Assembly (NCBI RefSeq): GCF_014651075.1
Contig: NZ_BMWE01000004.1
Location: forward strand, 1 to 64,000
Length of the DNA stretch: 64,000 nucleotides
Reading direction: 5' to 3'
From: Streptomyces djakartensis
GTDB lineage: Bacteria; Actinomycetota; Actinomycetes; Streptomycetales; Streptomycetaceae
Shown here: positions 43,541-51,972 of the stretch, one piece after another
How the letters are laid out: the number at the start of each line of letters is the position of its first letter
Position numbering within the stretch: position 1 is the first letter of the stretch
Translations under genes and position numbers: made by a program
Notes under the pieces: model-generated
Databases searched by the model: none
Told to the model about the DNA's origin: nothing
What the model saw: the letters and a program-made list of their open reading frames with translations, nothing else

Positions 43541-44626
43541 ATGGCACTTCGATCACGTTCACGCACAGCGACCGCGACCAGCGGCCCGGGCCGTGGACCG
43601 GCGTCCGACGGCCGCGTCCGGCACCGCCGCCACCGGCCCGCCGCACGGGGCCGGCCACGACACCGTCATGACTCGGCGGAGGAACTCCGCCGGCGCGCAC
43701 AGGTACTGCTCGGTGAGCCCGCCGAACGGGCCGGGGAGCGGCGGGAGTCGGGCCATGGCCCGCCCGGCGGTGCGCGGCACGCCGACGGGACCGGGCCCCT
43801 CACCGCCGAGGCCGGGGCGGAGGACCTGGTGGACGCCGCGGCCGACCGCCGGGACGGGCCCGTCGCCGAGGGCGTGTGGCGGGGGCGGGCCGGGCTCGCA
43901 CTGCGGGAGCGGATGCCGCTGTGGCTGCAGGCGAGATGCGGCCTGGAGCGGCGGAGCGTGCTCGCGCTGACCGTGGTGCTCTTCGTCGCAGCGGCGTTCG
44001 CCGTGCAGCACTTCTGGGCCGGGCGCACCCAGTCCGTGCGCCCACCCGAGGTGGTGCGAGCGGCGGCACCGTACGGGGAGGACCAGGGGCGGGCCGCTCG
44101 GACGGGGGAGGAAGGGGGGCCGGGGGCGCCCGCCGGGGCGGCGAAGGCGGCGGGTGCGGCAGCGGCGGCCGAGATCGTGGTGGACGTGGGCGGCAAGGTC
44201 CGGCAACCCGGGGTCCACCGGCTTCCGGCCGGCTCCCGTGTCACGGACGCCCTGCGCGCGGCGGGCGGAGTGAAGCCCGGCACGAACACGGACGGCCTCA
44301 ACCGCGCCCGTTTTCTCGTGGACGGCGAGCAGGTGATCGTCGGGGGACCGGCTCCCGCCGCGGGCACGGGAGCGGGCGGTACGTCTCCCGGGGGCGCGGC
44401 CGGCGGCGGGGCGGCGGGCGGCGCCGCTCCGGCCGCGCCGGTCTCCCTCAACACGGCCACCGCCGACCAGCTCGACACCCTGCCCGGCGTCGGCCCGGTG
44501 CTCGCGCAGCACATCATCGACTACCGCACACAGAACGGCGGATTCCGTTCCGTGGACGAGCTGCGCGAGGTGAACGGCATCGGCGACCGCCGCTTCGCCG
44601 ACCTGCGGAATCTCGTGCGGCCATGA
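43541..44626 (+). CDS. comEA: ComEA family helix-hairpin-helix DNA-binding protein
   Basis: Competence-type DNA receptor, 361 residues. After a long polar N terminus there is one membrane segment (SVLALTVVLFVAAAFAVQHF, near residue 150), then an SLBB domain (VVDVGGKVRQPGVHRLPAGS) and a C-terminal pair of helix-hairpin-helix motifs (SLNTATADQLDTLPGVGPVL, EVNGIGDRRFADL). ATG 43541 is one of several possible starts, so the N terminus is uncertain. The stop overlaps comEC by 4 bp. The anchored N terminus and exterior HhH domain match the usual topology. Confidence 0.9.
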   Translation: MALRSRSRTATATSGPGRGPASDGRVRHRRHRPAARGRPRHRHDSAEELRRRAQVLLGEPAERAGERRESGHGPPGGARHADGTGPLTAEAGAEDLVDAAADRRDGPVAEGVWRGRAGLALRERMPLWLQARCGLERRSVLALTVVLFVAAAFAVQHFWAGRTQSVRPPEVVRAAAPYGEDQGRAARTGEEGGPGAPAGAAKAAGAAAAAEIVVDVGGKVRQPGVHRLPAGSRVTDALRAAGGVKPGTNTDGLNRARFLVDGEQVIVGGPAPAAGTGAGGTSPGGAAGGGAAGGAAPAAPVSLNTATADQLDTLPGVGPVLAQHIIDYRTQNGGFRSVDELREVNGIGDRRFADLRNLVRP

Positions 44627-47181
44627 GCAGCGTCCCTGACCACGCTCCCGCCCGGTCAGCCGTACATGCCTCCTCGGGCAAGCGGCTCGGCGCCGCCCGC
44701 CCACGACAGGAGGGCCCCACGGACCTGCGGCTGGTCCCACCGGCCCTGGCCGCGTGGGGCACGGCAGCGCTGGTGCTGGACGCGTCCCCGGGATGGGCCG
44801 TGGGCATCGTGGCCGGATGCCTCGTCGCGGCCGGCCTGCTGCCGCCGGCCCGGCGGGCAGGGCGGGCGTCCTGGCCACGGGCGTCGGCCGCCGCAGTGCT
44901 GCTGTGCGTCTCCTGCGCCGCCGCTTCGGCAGGGCTGCACGGGGCGGATCTGCGGCGGGGGCCCGTGCCCGGCCTGGCGCGCCAGTACGCGACCGTGACC
45001 GCCGAGGTCGAGCTCACCGCCGACCCCAGGCTCACCCGGCCCAGGGTCCGGGGCGCTCACGTCGCTCCCACCGCCGTACTGATCGACGCCGAGGTGCGGC
45101 GCGTCCACGACAACGCAGGCGCGACGGTGCGGACGCGGACGCCCGTACTGATGATCGTCGGCGTGGGCCGGTCCGGGCGGGGCGGCGGGGACGGGCGGCC
45201 TGCCGCCGGCGAGACCGCGCGGTCGCCGTGGCTCGGGCTGCTGCCGTCGACGCGGCTGCGGGTCACCGGGCGCCTGGCGCCCACGGCGACGGGCGGCGAC
45301 CGGGCCGCGGCCGTGCTGCGGGTGACGGGGGAGGCCGGGCCGCAGGTCGTGGGGGAGCCGTCGGACGCACAGCGGCTCGCCGGGCGGTTGCGGGCCGGGC
45401 TGCGTGAGGCGACCGACCCTCTGCCGGCGGACGCCAGGGCACTGCTGCCGGGGCTGGTCGTGGGGGACACCTCGCGGATCACACCGGAACTGGAGGAGGC
45501 CTTCCAGGAGACCGACCTCACCCACACGCTCGCCGTGTCCGGGGCGAACTTCACGATCCTGCTCGCCCTGCTGCTCGGGCCGCCGGGCCTGGCACAGCAC
45601 GCCGAGCGGCGTGGCCTCGCACCTCGGCTCGGTATCTCCCTGCGGGCGACCGCGGTGCTCGGCGGTGTGCTCTCGCTCGGCTTCGTCGTCGTGTGCAGAC
45701 CGGATCCGAGCGTGCTGCGGGCCGCGGCCTGCGGCGCCGTGGCGCTGCTCGCCCTCGCGACCGGCCGCCGCAGGTCACTGATCCCGGCGCTGGCGACGGC
45801 GGTCCTGCTGCTGGTGCTGTACGACCCGTGGCTGTCGCGCAGCTACGGGTTCCTGCTCTCCGTGGTGGCCACCGGTGCCCTGCTCACCCTCGCACCGCGC
45901 TGGAGCGCGGGGCTCCGGCGGCACGGGGTGCCGGCACGGCTCGCCGAGGCGCTGGGTGCGGCTGCCGCCGCGCAGGCCCTGTGCGCGCCGATCGTCGCCG
46001 TGCTGTCGGCGCGGGTGAGCCTGGTGGCGGTGCCGTGCAACCTGATCGCGGAGCTGGCCATCGCGCCGGCCACAGTGCTGGGTTTCGCGGCGCTGGCCGC
46101 GGCACCGGTCGGGATGCCGGTGGCCCAGTCGCTGGCGTGGTGCGCGCACTGGCCCGCCGAGTGGATCGCCACGGTCGCCCGCACGGGGGCGGCCCTGCCG
46201 GGCGCGGGAGTGGACTGGCCGGGCGGTTGGGCGGGTGCGGCGCTGCTCGCGGCCGTGACCCTGATCGTGCTGCTCGTGGGACGGCGTCTGCTCCGGCACC
46301 CCTGGTGGTGCGGGGTGTGCGGCCTGCTGCTGGCGCTGGCCGTGGTGCAGCCGCCACCGCTGACCCGGGTGATCACGGGCTGGCCGCCGCCGGGCTGGCG
46401 GCTGGTGATGTGCGACGTGGGACAGGGGGACGCCATGGTGCTCGCGGCGGGCGAGGGCGCCGGTGTGGTGGTGGACGCGGGCCCCGATCCGCACCTCGTC
46501 GACCACTGCCTGCGCTCGCTCGGCATCACCAGGGTTCCGCTGGTGGTGCTCACCCACTTCCACGCCGATCACGTGGCGGGGCTGCCCGGTGTGCTGCGCG
46601 GACGGGCCGTGGGCGGCATCGAGACGACCGGCTTCGAAGAGCCGGCCGACCAGGCGGCGTTCGTCCGGAGACTGGCGGCGGCCCGGCGGGTCCCCGTGAC
46701 CCGGGCCGCCGCCGGGGACCGGTGGCGCACGGCGGACCTGTCCTGGCAGGTGGTGTGGCCGCGGGTGCTCCCCGCCCACCCGGAGCCGGACGGGCCGAAC
46801 GACGCCAGTGTCGCCATGCTGGTCCGGTCGGCCGGACTGCGTCTGCTGCTCCTCGGCGACCTCGAACCCCCGGCCCAGCGGGCGCTGGCCCGGTCGCCGG
46901 CGGCAGCGGCGATGGACAGGGTGGACGTGCTGAAGGTGGCCCACCACGGGTCGGCCTACCAGGACCCCGGCCTGATACGCCGGGCGGCTCCACGGCTGGC
47001 GCTCATCTCCTGCGGTGAGGACAACACGTACGGACACCCGGCGCCCGGCACGGTCGCCGCGCTGCGCGCCGGAGGCGCCGCGGTGCTGCGGACGGACCGG
47101 GACGGCGCGCTGGCGGTCGGGGGAGAGGGCGCAGAGCTGAGGGTGGCGCGAAACTGGGGGCATGGACTCAGCACAGGTTGA
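44623..47181 (+). CDS. comEC: ComEC/Rec2 DNA internalization channel protein
   Basis: 852 residues. N-terminal membrane helices precede an OB-fold-like domain, then the competence domain (GDTSRITPELEEAF, TLAVSGANFTIL) with many helices. The C-terminal metallo-beta-lactamase domain has the metal motif LTHFHADHVAGLPGV, RLLLLGDLEPPAQ and VLKVAHHGS. It starts inside the comEA stop. All expected motifs are intact, so the gene is not decayed. It overlaps the N-acetyltransferase gene by 20 bp at its 3' end. Confidence 0.93.
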   Translation: MSSVPDHAPARSAVHASSGKRLGAARPRQEGPTDLRLVPPALAAWGTAALVLDASPGWAVGIVAGCLVAAGLLPPARRAGRASWPRASAAAVLLCVSCAAASAGLHGADLRRGPVPGLARQYATVTAEVELTADPRLTRPRVRGAHVAPTAVLIDAEVRRVHDNAGATVRTRTPVLMIVGVGRSGRGGGDGRPAAGETARSPWLGLLPSTRLRVTGRLAPTATGGDRAAAVLRVTGEAGPQVVGEPSDAQRLAGRLRAGLREATDPLPADARALLPGLVVGDTSRITPELEEAFQETDLTHTLAVSGANFTILLALLLGPPGLAQHAERRGLAPRLGISLRATAVLGGVLSLGFVVVCRPDPSVLRAAACGAVALLALATGRRRSLIPALATAVLLLVLYDPWLSRSYGFLLSVVATGALLTLAPRWSAGLRRHGVPARLAEALGAAAAAQALCAPIVAVLSARVSLVAVPCNLIAELAIAPATVLGFAALAAAPVGMPVAQSLAWCAHWPAEWIATVARTGAALPGAGVDWPGGWAGAALLAAVTLIVLLVGRRLLRHPWWCGVCGLLLALAVVQPPPLTRVITGWPPPGWRLVMCDVGQGDAMVLAAGEGAGVVVDAGPDPHLVDHCLRSLGITRVPLVVLTHFHADHVAGLPGVLRGRAVGGIETTGFEEPADQAAFVRRLAAARRVPVTRAAAGDRWRTADLSWQVVWPRVLPAHPEPDGPNDASVAMLVRSAGLRLLLLGDLEPPAQRALARSPAAAAMDRVDVLKVAHHGSAYQDPGLIRRAAPRLALISCGEDNTYGHPAPGTVAALRAGGAAVLRTDRDGALAVGGEGAELRVARNWGHGLSTG

Positions 47182-48004
47182 CGCCTATCTCCGCCGTCTG
47201 GGAGCCGAGCACCCGGCGTGGCCCACTGTCGACGCGCTGCGCGAGCTGCAACTGCGCCATCTGCGGACCGTGCCGTTCGAGAACCTCTCCATCCATCTCG
47301 GTGAGGAGATCGTGCTGGAGGAGAAGCGGCTGCTGGACAAGGTGGTGGGCGCGCGGCGGGGTGGGTTCTGTTACGAACTCAACGGTTCCTTCGGTGCGTT
47401 GCTCGCCGCGCTGGGATACGACGTGATGCTGCTCGCGGGGCGGGTGTACGGGGACGGGCAGCGGCTCGGGATCCCGTACGACCATCTCGCGCTGCGGGTG
47501 CGGACGGTGGACGGAGGCGACTGGCTCGTCGACGTCGGGTTCGGGGCGAACAGCCACCTGCCGCTGGCGTTCGGGGACCGGGGAGAACAGGAGGACCGTG
47601 CGGGCACGTTCCGGATCGTCGAGGCGCGGCCGGACGCGGCCGGGGTGCGCGGCGGGCACTCCACCGTGGAGGCGGCGGACCTGGACGTGTTCCGGGACGG
47701 CAGACCGCAGTACCGCCTGGAGGTACGGCCGCGGGTGCTGGGCGATTTCACGGCCGGCGCGTGGTGGCACAGCACGTCGCCGGTGTCGCACTTCACGCGG
47801 TCGCTGGTCTGTTCGCGGATCACCGAGGACGGAGGGAGGATCACGCTCAGCGGCCGCACGTTCACGGTCACCGGAGCCGACGGGACACGGGAGGTGCGGG
47901 AGCTGGAGGCGGACGAGGAGGTGCTCGGGGTGTACCGGGAGCGGTTCGGCATCGAGCTCGGCAGCGTGCCGACCGTCCGGGGCGCGGATCGGGATTTCTC
48001 GTAA
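47162..48004 (+). CDS. nat: Arylamine N-acetyltransferase
   Basis: Acetyl-CoA-dependent transferase acting on arylamines and hydrazines; related enzymes close ansamycin rings (amide synthases). The 280 residues have the catalytic triad Cys70 (RGGFCYELN), His108 (PYDHLAL) and Asp124 (WLVDVGFG). ATG 47162 lies inside the comEC coding region (20-bp overlap) and is most likely translated with it. No antibiotic cluster is nearby, so a general detoxifying or metabolic role is more likely than ring closure. Confidence 0.93.
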   Translation: MDSAQVDAYLRRLGAEHPAWPTVDALRELQLRHLRTVPFENLSIHLGEEIVLEEKRLLDKVVGARRGGFCYELNGSFGALLAALGYDVMLLAGRVYGDGQRLGIPYDHLALRVRTVDGGDWLVDVGFGANSHLPLAFGDRGEQEDRAGTFRIVEARPDAAGVRGGHSTVEAADLDVFRDGRPQYRLEVRPRVLGDFTAGAWWHSTSPVSHFTRSLVCSRITEDGGRITLSGRTFTVTGADGTREVRELEADEEVLGVYRERFGIELGSVPTVRGADRDFS

Positions 48005-48144
48005 CCACTCGTACGCAGACCCATCACATGTACTGGATTCCCGTGATGTGGTCTCGTCTTGCCTCGAAAGCCTCATCGATGGTCGAATGCGTCCTCGACG
48101 AACAGTGATCAAGCGCCGACTTCTAGTTCGCACGAGGTGTCCAT

Positions 48145-49029
48145 ATGATCGCTCGCTGGCTGAGGAGAACCCGGACGAACCGGGTGCAACTGACGAGCCC
48201 TCTGGCGGCGGTGCCGACCCCGCCCAGCGCCGGGGTGCTGAGCTGCCGGGTACTCGACCCGGTCAACGAGCCGGTCAGGTACGCGGAGTTCGCGGTCACC
48301 GACACCATGGGGCGTCCGGTGGTCAGCGGCGGTACGGATCCGTACGGGTCGTTCGTGACGACGGTGCCGGCGGGGGAGTATCGGCTCGCGGTGCAGGCGG
48401 AGGGGTACACCCCCTACCGGGTTACCACGCAGGTCACCGAGAACACGCTCGCGTCGCTCGGTGACGTGACCCTCCAGCTGGCCCGGCCGGCGGAGCTGCC
48501 CGGGCCCGGCGACTGGGAGATGGAACCGGCGCACTCCTCGATCGGCTTCACCGCGCGGCACATCGGAATGGCCCGGATCCACGGGCAGTTCAAGTCGTTC
48601 GCGGGAGTCGTACGGCTCGCCGATCCGGTGGAGCGCTCGGCCATGCACGTGGTGATCGACGCGGCGTCCATCGACACCAACATGCGGATGCGCGACGATC
48701 ACCTGCGGTCGGCGGACTTCCTGGACGTCGAGAGGTTCCCGACCATCGAGTTCTACAGCGACCGGTTCGTGCACAAGGGCGGGAACCGGTGGGCCGTGAC
48801 GGGCGCGCTGTCGCTGCACGGTGTGACGCGGACGGTCACCCTGGACACGGAGTACCTGGGGCTCGGCAACGGCATGGAGGGCGAGGTGCGGGCGGCCTGC
48901 CGGGCCACCACCGAACTGCACCGGGACGACTTCACCGTGAGCTGGCAGACCATGCTGGCGCGGGGGATCGCGGTGGTGGGGCCGAGCATCAACGTCGAAC
49001 TCGACGTACAGGTCGTCCGCAGGGGCTGA
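48145..49029 (+). CDS. YceI family protein with N-terminal carboxypeptidase-regulatory-like domain
   Basis: 294 residues. Residues ~30-115 form a small beta-sandwich of the carboxypeptidase regulatory/Cna-B-like type (GVLSCRVLDPVNEPVRYAEF, DPYGSFVTTVPAGEYRLAVQ). Residues ~125-290 are a YceI lipocalin-like domain (WEMEPAHSSIGFTARHIGMA, FPTIEFYSDRF, LTLHGVTR-like LSLHGVTR). No signal peptide is present, whereas Gram-negative YceI is periplasmic. YceI domains bind polyisoprenoid or amphipathic lipids. The start ATG 48145 is separated from nat by 140 bp. Confidence 0.87.
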   Translation: MIARWLRRTRTNRVQLTSPLAAVPTPPSAGVLSCRVLDPVNEPVRYAEFAVTDTMGRPVVSGGTDPYGSFVTTVPAGEYRLAVQAEGYTPYRVTTQVTENTLASLGDVTLQLARPAELPGPGDWEMEPAHSSIGFTARHIGMARIHGQFKSFAGVVRLADPVERSAMHVVIDAASIDTNMRMRDDHLRSADFLDVERFPTIEFYSDRFVHKGGNRWAVTGALSLHGVTRTVTLDTEYLGLGNGMEGEVRAACRATTELHRDDFTVSWQTMLARGIAVVGPSINVELDVQVVRRG

Positions 49030-49067
49030 GCGGCCGGGCCGCGGCGCGGTGTCGGAGAATGTCCGGC

Positions 49068-49313
49068 GTGAGTGATGTGCGACATGTGCTGGTGCTGCCC
49101 GACAGGGATGCCGCGGAAGAGGTGGTGGAGGCGCTCCCGGAGCGGTTCGGAGTCGTCGAGGAGCCGCAGCTGGTGCGGGACGCGCTGGCCGGTGAGGACG
49201 ACGCCGAGGACGCTCAGTGGCTGGTCGTGCTGAGGGACGAGGCGGGGCGGCTGGACCCCGCGGAGCTGGACCGGTTCGCCGGCGAGTGGGAGGGCTGGCG
49301 GGAAGAACCGTAG
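49068..49313 (+). CDS. Small acidic conserved protein (81 aa)
   Basis: 81 residues (84 if the ATG at 49059 is used). GGAG ten bases upstream favours GTG 49068. The protein is acidic, starting SDVRHVLVLPDRDAAEEVVEAL, and contains QWLVVLRDEAG and ELDRFAGEWEGW. It has an alternating beta/alpha pattern and no cysteine, membrane segment or known motif. It lies between the YceI gene and holA on the same strand. Function is unknown. Confidence 0.7.
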   Translation: MSDVRHVLVLPDRDAAEEVVEALPERFGVVEEPQLVRDALAGEDDAEDAQWLVVLRDEAGRLDPAELDRFAGEWEGWREEP

Positions 49314-49349
49314 GCCTCGTTGTCAGTGGCGCGTGGGATGCTTGTCGCG

Positions 49350-50339
49350 ATGGCCAGGAAGACTGCGAACGACGACCCTCTCGCCCCGGTGACACTCGCC
49401 GTGGGCCAGGAGGACCTGCTGCTCGACCGCGCCGTGCAGGAGGTGGTGGCCGCGGCGAGGGCCGCCGACGCCGACACGGACGTACGGGACCTGACCCCGG
49501 ATCAGCTCCAGCCGGGCACGCTCGCCGAGCTGACGAGCCCGTCGCTCTTCGCGGAGCGCAAGGTCGTCGTCGTACGCAGCGCGCAGGATCTGTCGGCCGA
49601 CACGATCAAGGACGTGAAGGCGTATCTCGGGACGCCCGCCGAGGAGATCACCCTGGTGCTGCTGCACGCCGGCGGGGCCAAGGGGAAGGGGCTGCTCGAC
49701 GCGGCGCGCAAGGCGGGGGCGCGCGAGGTGGCCTGCCCGAAGATGACGAAGCCGGCGGACCGGCTGGCGTTCGTGCGGGGCGAGTTCCGGACGGCGGGCA
49801 GGTCCGCCACGCCGGAGGCGTGCCAGACGCTCGTCGACGCGATCGGCAGCGACCTGCGCGAGCTCGCGTCCGCGGTCTCCCAGCTGTGCGCGGACGTCGA
49901 GGGCACGATCGACGAGGCCGTCGTCGGGCGCTACTACACGGGCCGGGCCGAGGCGTCGAGCTTCACGGTCGCCGACCGGGCGGTCGAGGGGCGGGCGGCG
50001 GAGGCGCTGGAGGCGCTGCGCTGGTCGCTGGCGACCGGCGTGGCGCCGGTGTTGATCACGAGCGCGCTGGCGCAGGGCGTCCGGGCGATCGGGAAGCTGT
50101 CGTCGGCGCGCGGGGGCCGTCCGGCGGACCTCGCCCGGGAGCTGGGCATGCCGCCGTGGAAGATCGACCGGGTGCGGCAGCAGATGCGGGGCTGGACTCC
50201 GGACGGGGTGGCCGTGGCCCTGCGGGCGGTGGCCGAGGCGGACGCGGGCGTGAAGGGCGGCGGGGACGACCCCGAGTACGCGCTGGAGAAGGCAGTGGTC
50301 ACCATCGCGCGGGCGGCGCGGTCCAGGGGCCGGGGCTGA
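49350..50339 (+). CDS. holA: DNA polymerase III delta subunit
   Basis: Opens the sliding clamp in the clamp-loader complex. The 329 residues start ARKTANDDPLAPVTLAVGQEDLLLD and show delta-family features: the N-terminal ATPase-like fold without a working P-loop, FAERKVVVVRSAQDL, and the C-terminal helical collar (DRAVEGRAAEALEALRW). Several upstream in-frame starts exist (GTG 49326, ATG 49338). ATG 49350 best matches the family start. Location beside comEC and rpsT is the conserved bacterial neighbourhood of holA. Confidence 0.92.
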   Translation: MARKTANDDPLAPVTLAVGQEDLLLDRAVQEVVAAARAADADTDVRDLTPDQLQPGTLAELTSPSLFAERKVVVVRSAQDLSADTIKDVKAYLGTPAEEITLVLLHAGGAKGKGLLDAARKAGAREVACPKMTKPADRLAFVRGEFRTAGRSATPEACQTLVDAIGSDLRELASAVSQLCADVEGTIDEAVVGRYYTGRAEASSFTVADRAVEGRAAEALEALRWSLATGVAPVLITSALAQGVRAIGKLSSARGGRPADLARELGMPPWKIDRVRQQMRGWTPDGVAVALRAVAEADAGVKGGGDDPEYALEKAVVTIARAARSRGRG

Positions 50340-50359
50340 CGCCTCCCTGCCACGGAACC

Positions 50360-50785
50360 TCAAGTGACAGGCTCCCCGATCCCCAGCAGATTCCCCTCGC
50401 TGTCGTGGAACCAGCCGCCGCGTTCGCCCCGCGCCCCCTTGCTCGGGTAGTTCCCCTCGACCTCGGCGATCCCGTCCCTTGTGCGCAGGCCGGGCACATC
50501 GACCTCCTCGAACACGACACCGCGCCGCTTGAGCTCCGCGACGGCCTTCTCGATGTCGTCGACCTCGAAGGCCATCTGGGTGAAGGTGCCGGGAGAGGCC
50601 CCGGTCGACCGGAACAGCACGAACTCCGCATCCCCGCACCGGTACAGCAGCCCCCCGGGCCGCTCGTCGGCGGGTTCCAGGCCGAGCTTCTCGGAGTAGA
50701 AGCGGCGCGCCCGGTCCAGGTCCTGAGCGGGGAGCCGGGTCGCCACGCGGACCCCGGCCAGCACGTCTGCGTCGTCAGCGTCCAT
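50360..50785 (-). CDS. VOC/glyoxalase-fold protein
   Basis: 141 residues of the vicinal oxygen chelate superfamily, with two beta-alpha-beta-beta-beta modules: VRVATRLPAQDLDRARRFYS, KLGLEPADE, FTQMAFEVDDIEKAVAELKR and GWFHDSEGNLLGI. A glutamate in the final strand and a His in GWFHDSEGN are the likely metal contacts, but a complete metal set is not obvious. The ATG at 50785 gives the normal start. It converges with holA. Substrate is unknown. Confidence 0.85.
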   Translation of the reverse strand: MDADDADVLAGVRVATRLPAQDLDRARRFYSEKLGLEPADERPGGLLYRCGDAEFVLFRSTGASPGTFTQMAFEVDDIEKAVAELKRRGVVFEEVDVPGLRTRDGIAEVEGNYPSKGARGERGGWFHDSEGNLLGIGEPVT

Positions 50786-50872
50786 GTCTCCACTGTGCCG
50801 CGAGGACCGGTCGGAGGGAGAATCGGGAGTGTCAGCCGTACGTCGCCAAGGGACGGAGAGGTGGCGAGGGGC

Positions 50873-51268
50873 ATGGCTGAGCACCCGCACGCAGCACTGG
50901 TACGCAAGGGCTTCGACGCCTTCTCGCGCGGTGACATGGACACCTTGCGTGAGCTGATCTCGGCGGACGCCACACACCACGTGCCGGGAGATCACCCGTT
51001 GTCGGGTGACTTCAAGGGCGTGGACGCGATCATCGAGATGTACCAGCGGATCGGCACGGAGACCAACGGGACGGCGCGCGCCGAGCTCATCGGCGTCTGT
51101 GTCGACGGCCGTGGTCACGCGGTCGGGATGACCCGCTTCACCGCCGAGCGCGACGGCAAGCGCCTCGACGACACCGGCTGCATCATCTTCCGGATCGTCG
51201 GGGACAAGGTCACCGATCTCGACGAGTGCGTCGAGGACATCGACGAGAGCAACGCGTTCTGGTCCTGA
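50873..51268 (+). CDS. SnoaL-like/NTF2-fold protein
   Basis: 131 residues with an NTF2-like fold: the family-typical N-terminal helix (HAALVRKGFDAFSRGDMDTL), ATHHVPGDHPLSGDFKGVDAI, then a long antiparallel sheet. The fold hosts polyketide cyclases, isomerases and stress proteins, so the activity is open. ATG 50873 is used; GTG 50861 is also in frame. It is divergent from the VOC gene by about 90 bp and ends in a GAACAG repeat. Confidence 0.8.
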   Translation: MAEHPHAALVRKGFDAFSRGDMDTLRELISADATHHVPGDHPLSGDFKGVDAIIEMYQRIGTETNGTARAELIGVCVDGRGHAVGMTRFTAERDGKRLDDTGCIIFRIVGDKVTDLDECVEDIDESNAFWS

Positions 51269-51290
51269 ACAGGAACAGGAACAGGAACAG
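51267..51290. repeat. Four tandem copies of GAACAG
   Basis: GAACAG repeats exactly four times (24 bp), beginning within the stop codon of the SnoaL-like gene. It lies immediately before a 15-bp hairpin. Confidence 0.9.
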
Positions 51291-51291
51291 G

Positions 51292-51342
51292 CCGAAGGCC
51301 GGGTGCCCTCCCATGGGGAACAGGAGAGCACCCGGCCTTCGG
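51292..51342. terminator. 15-bp hairpin between convergent genes
   Basis: CCGAAGGCCGGGTGC (51292-51306) is the perfect reverse complement of 51328-51342, with a 21-nt loop. There is no T tract. It probably terminates the SnoaL-like gene or rpsT from the other side. Confidence 0.7.
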
Positions 51343-51353
51343 TTCAAGCTGCT

Positions 51354-51395
51354 GGATCCACGCCCGCGTGGCGAACGCAGGCCGCGCGTGGATCC
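51354..51395. terminator. Second inverted repeat between SnoaL-like gene and rpsT
   Basis: GGATCCACGC (51354-51363) pairs perfectly with GCGTGGATCC (51386-51395). It stands 65 bp beyond the rpsT stop on the minus strand, so it may be the rpsT terminator. Confidence 0.55.
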
Positions 51396-51460
51396 GGGGG
51401 TGCCGGACGGGAGCGGATGAGAGAGGGCCCGCTCGAGTCCCTCCGGCGTCACATCAAACG

Positions 51461-51727
51461 TCAGCCCTTGAGCGCGGCGACCTTCTGAGCCAGCGCCGAC
51501 TTCTTGTTGGCAGCCTGGTTCTTGTGGATGACGCCCTTCGAGACGGCCTTGTCGAGCTGACGCGCGGCAGCGCGCTGGTACTCGGTGGCCTTCTCGACGT
51601 CACCCGCGGCAGCGGCCTCACGGGCCTTGCGGATCGCGGTCTTGAGGGAGGACTTGACGGCCTTGTTGCGCAGCCGCGCCTTCTCGTTGGTCTTGATCCG
51701 CTTGATCTGGGACTTGATGTTCGCCAC
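51461..51727 (-). CDS. rpsT: 30S ribosomal protein S20
   Basis: 88-residue primary 16S rRNA-binding protein. The sequence starts [20 protein letters not shown], with a basic helical bundle and the tail [12 protein letters not shown], all typical. GTG start at 51727. It is divergent from lepA (245 bp apart), an arrangement conserved in actinobacteria. Confidence 0.97.
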   Translation of the reverse strand: MANIKSQIKRIKTNEKARLRNKAVKSSLKTAIRKAREAAAAGDVEKATEYQRAAARQLDKAVSKGVIHKNQAANKKSALAQKVAALKG

Positions 51728-51972
51728 GAATGAGCCTTCTCAGGTTCTGGCCCGGGGCCGCACGAGGCCGCACGGTTCCGGTACCGGGTGATTTCTTGAA
51801 GACGTGCCTCCTGCGAGAGGGCATGAGGCACAGCCACCCAGGCTACCAGCGGCCCCATCCCCGGCCCAAACCCGTCCGTGGTCCCCGCCCGTGGGACGAT
51901 GGAGGCTACGTATCGATCCGATCCGACCCGAGACCGCAGACACTGCGGACGCCTCAAGAATCAGGACCCTGC

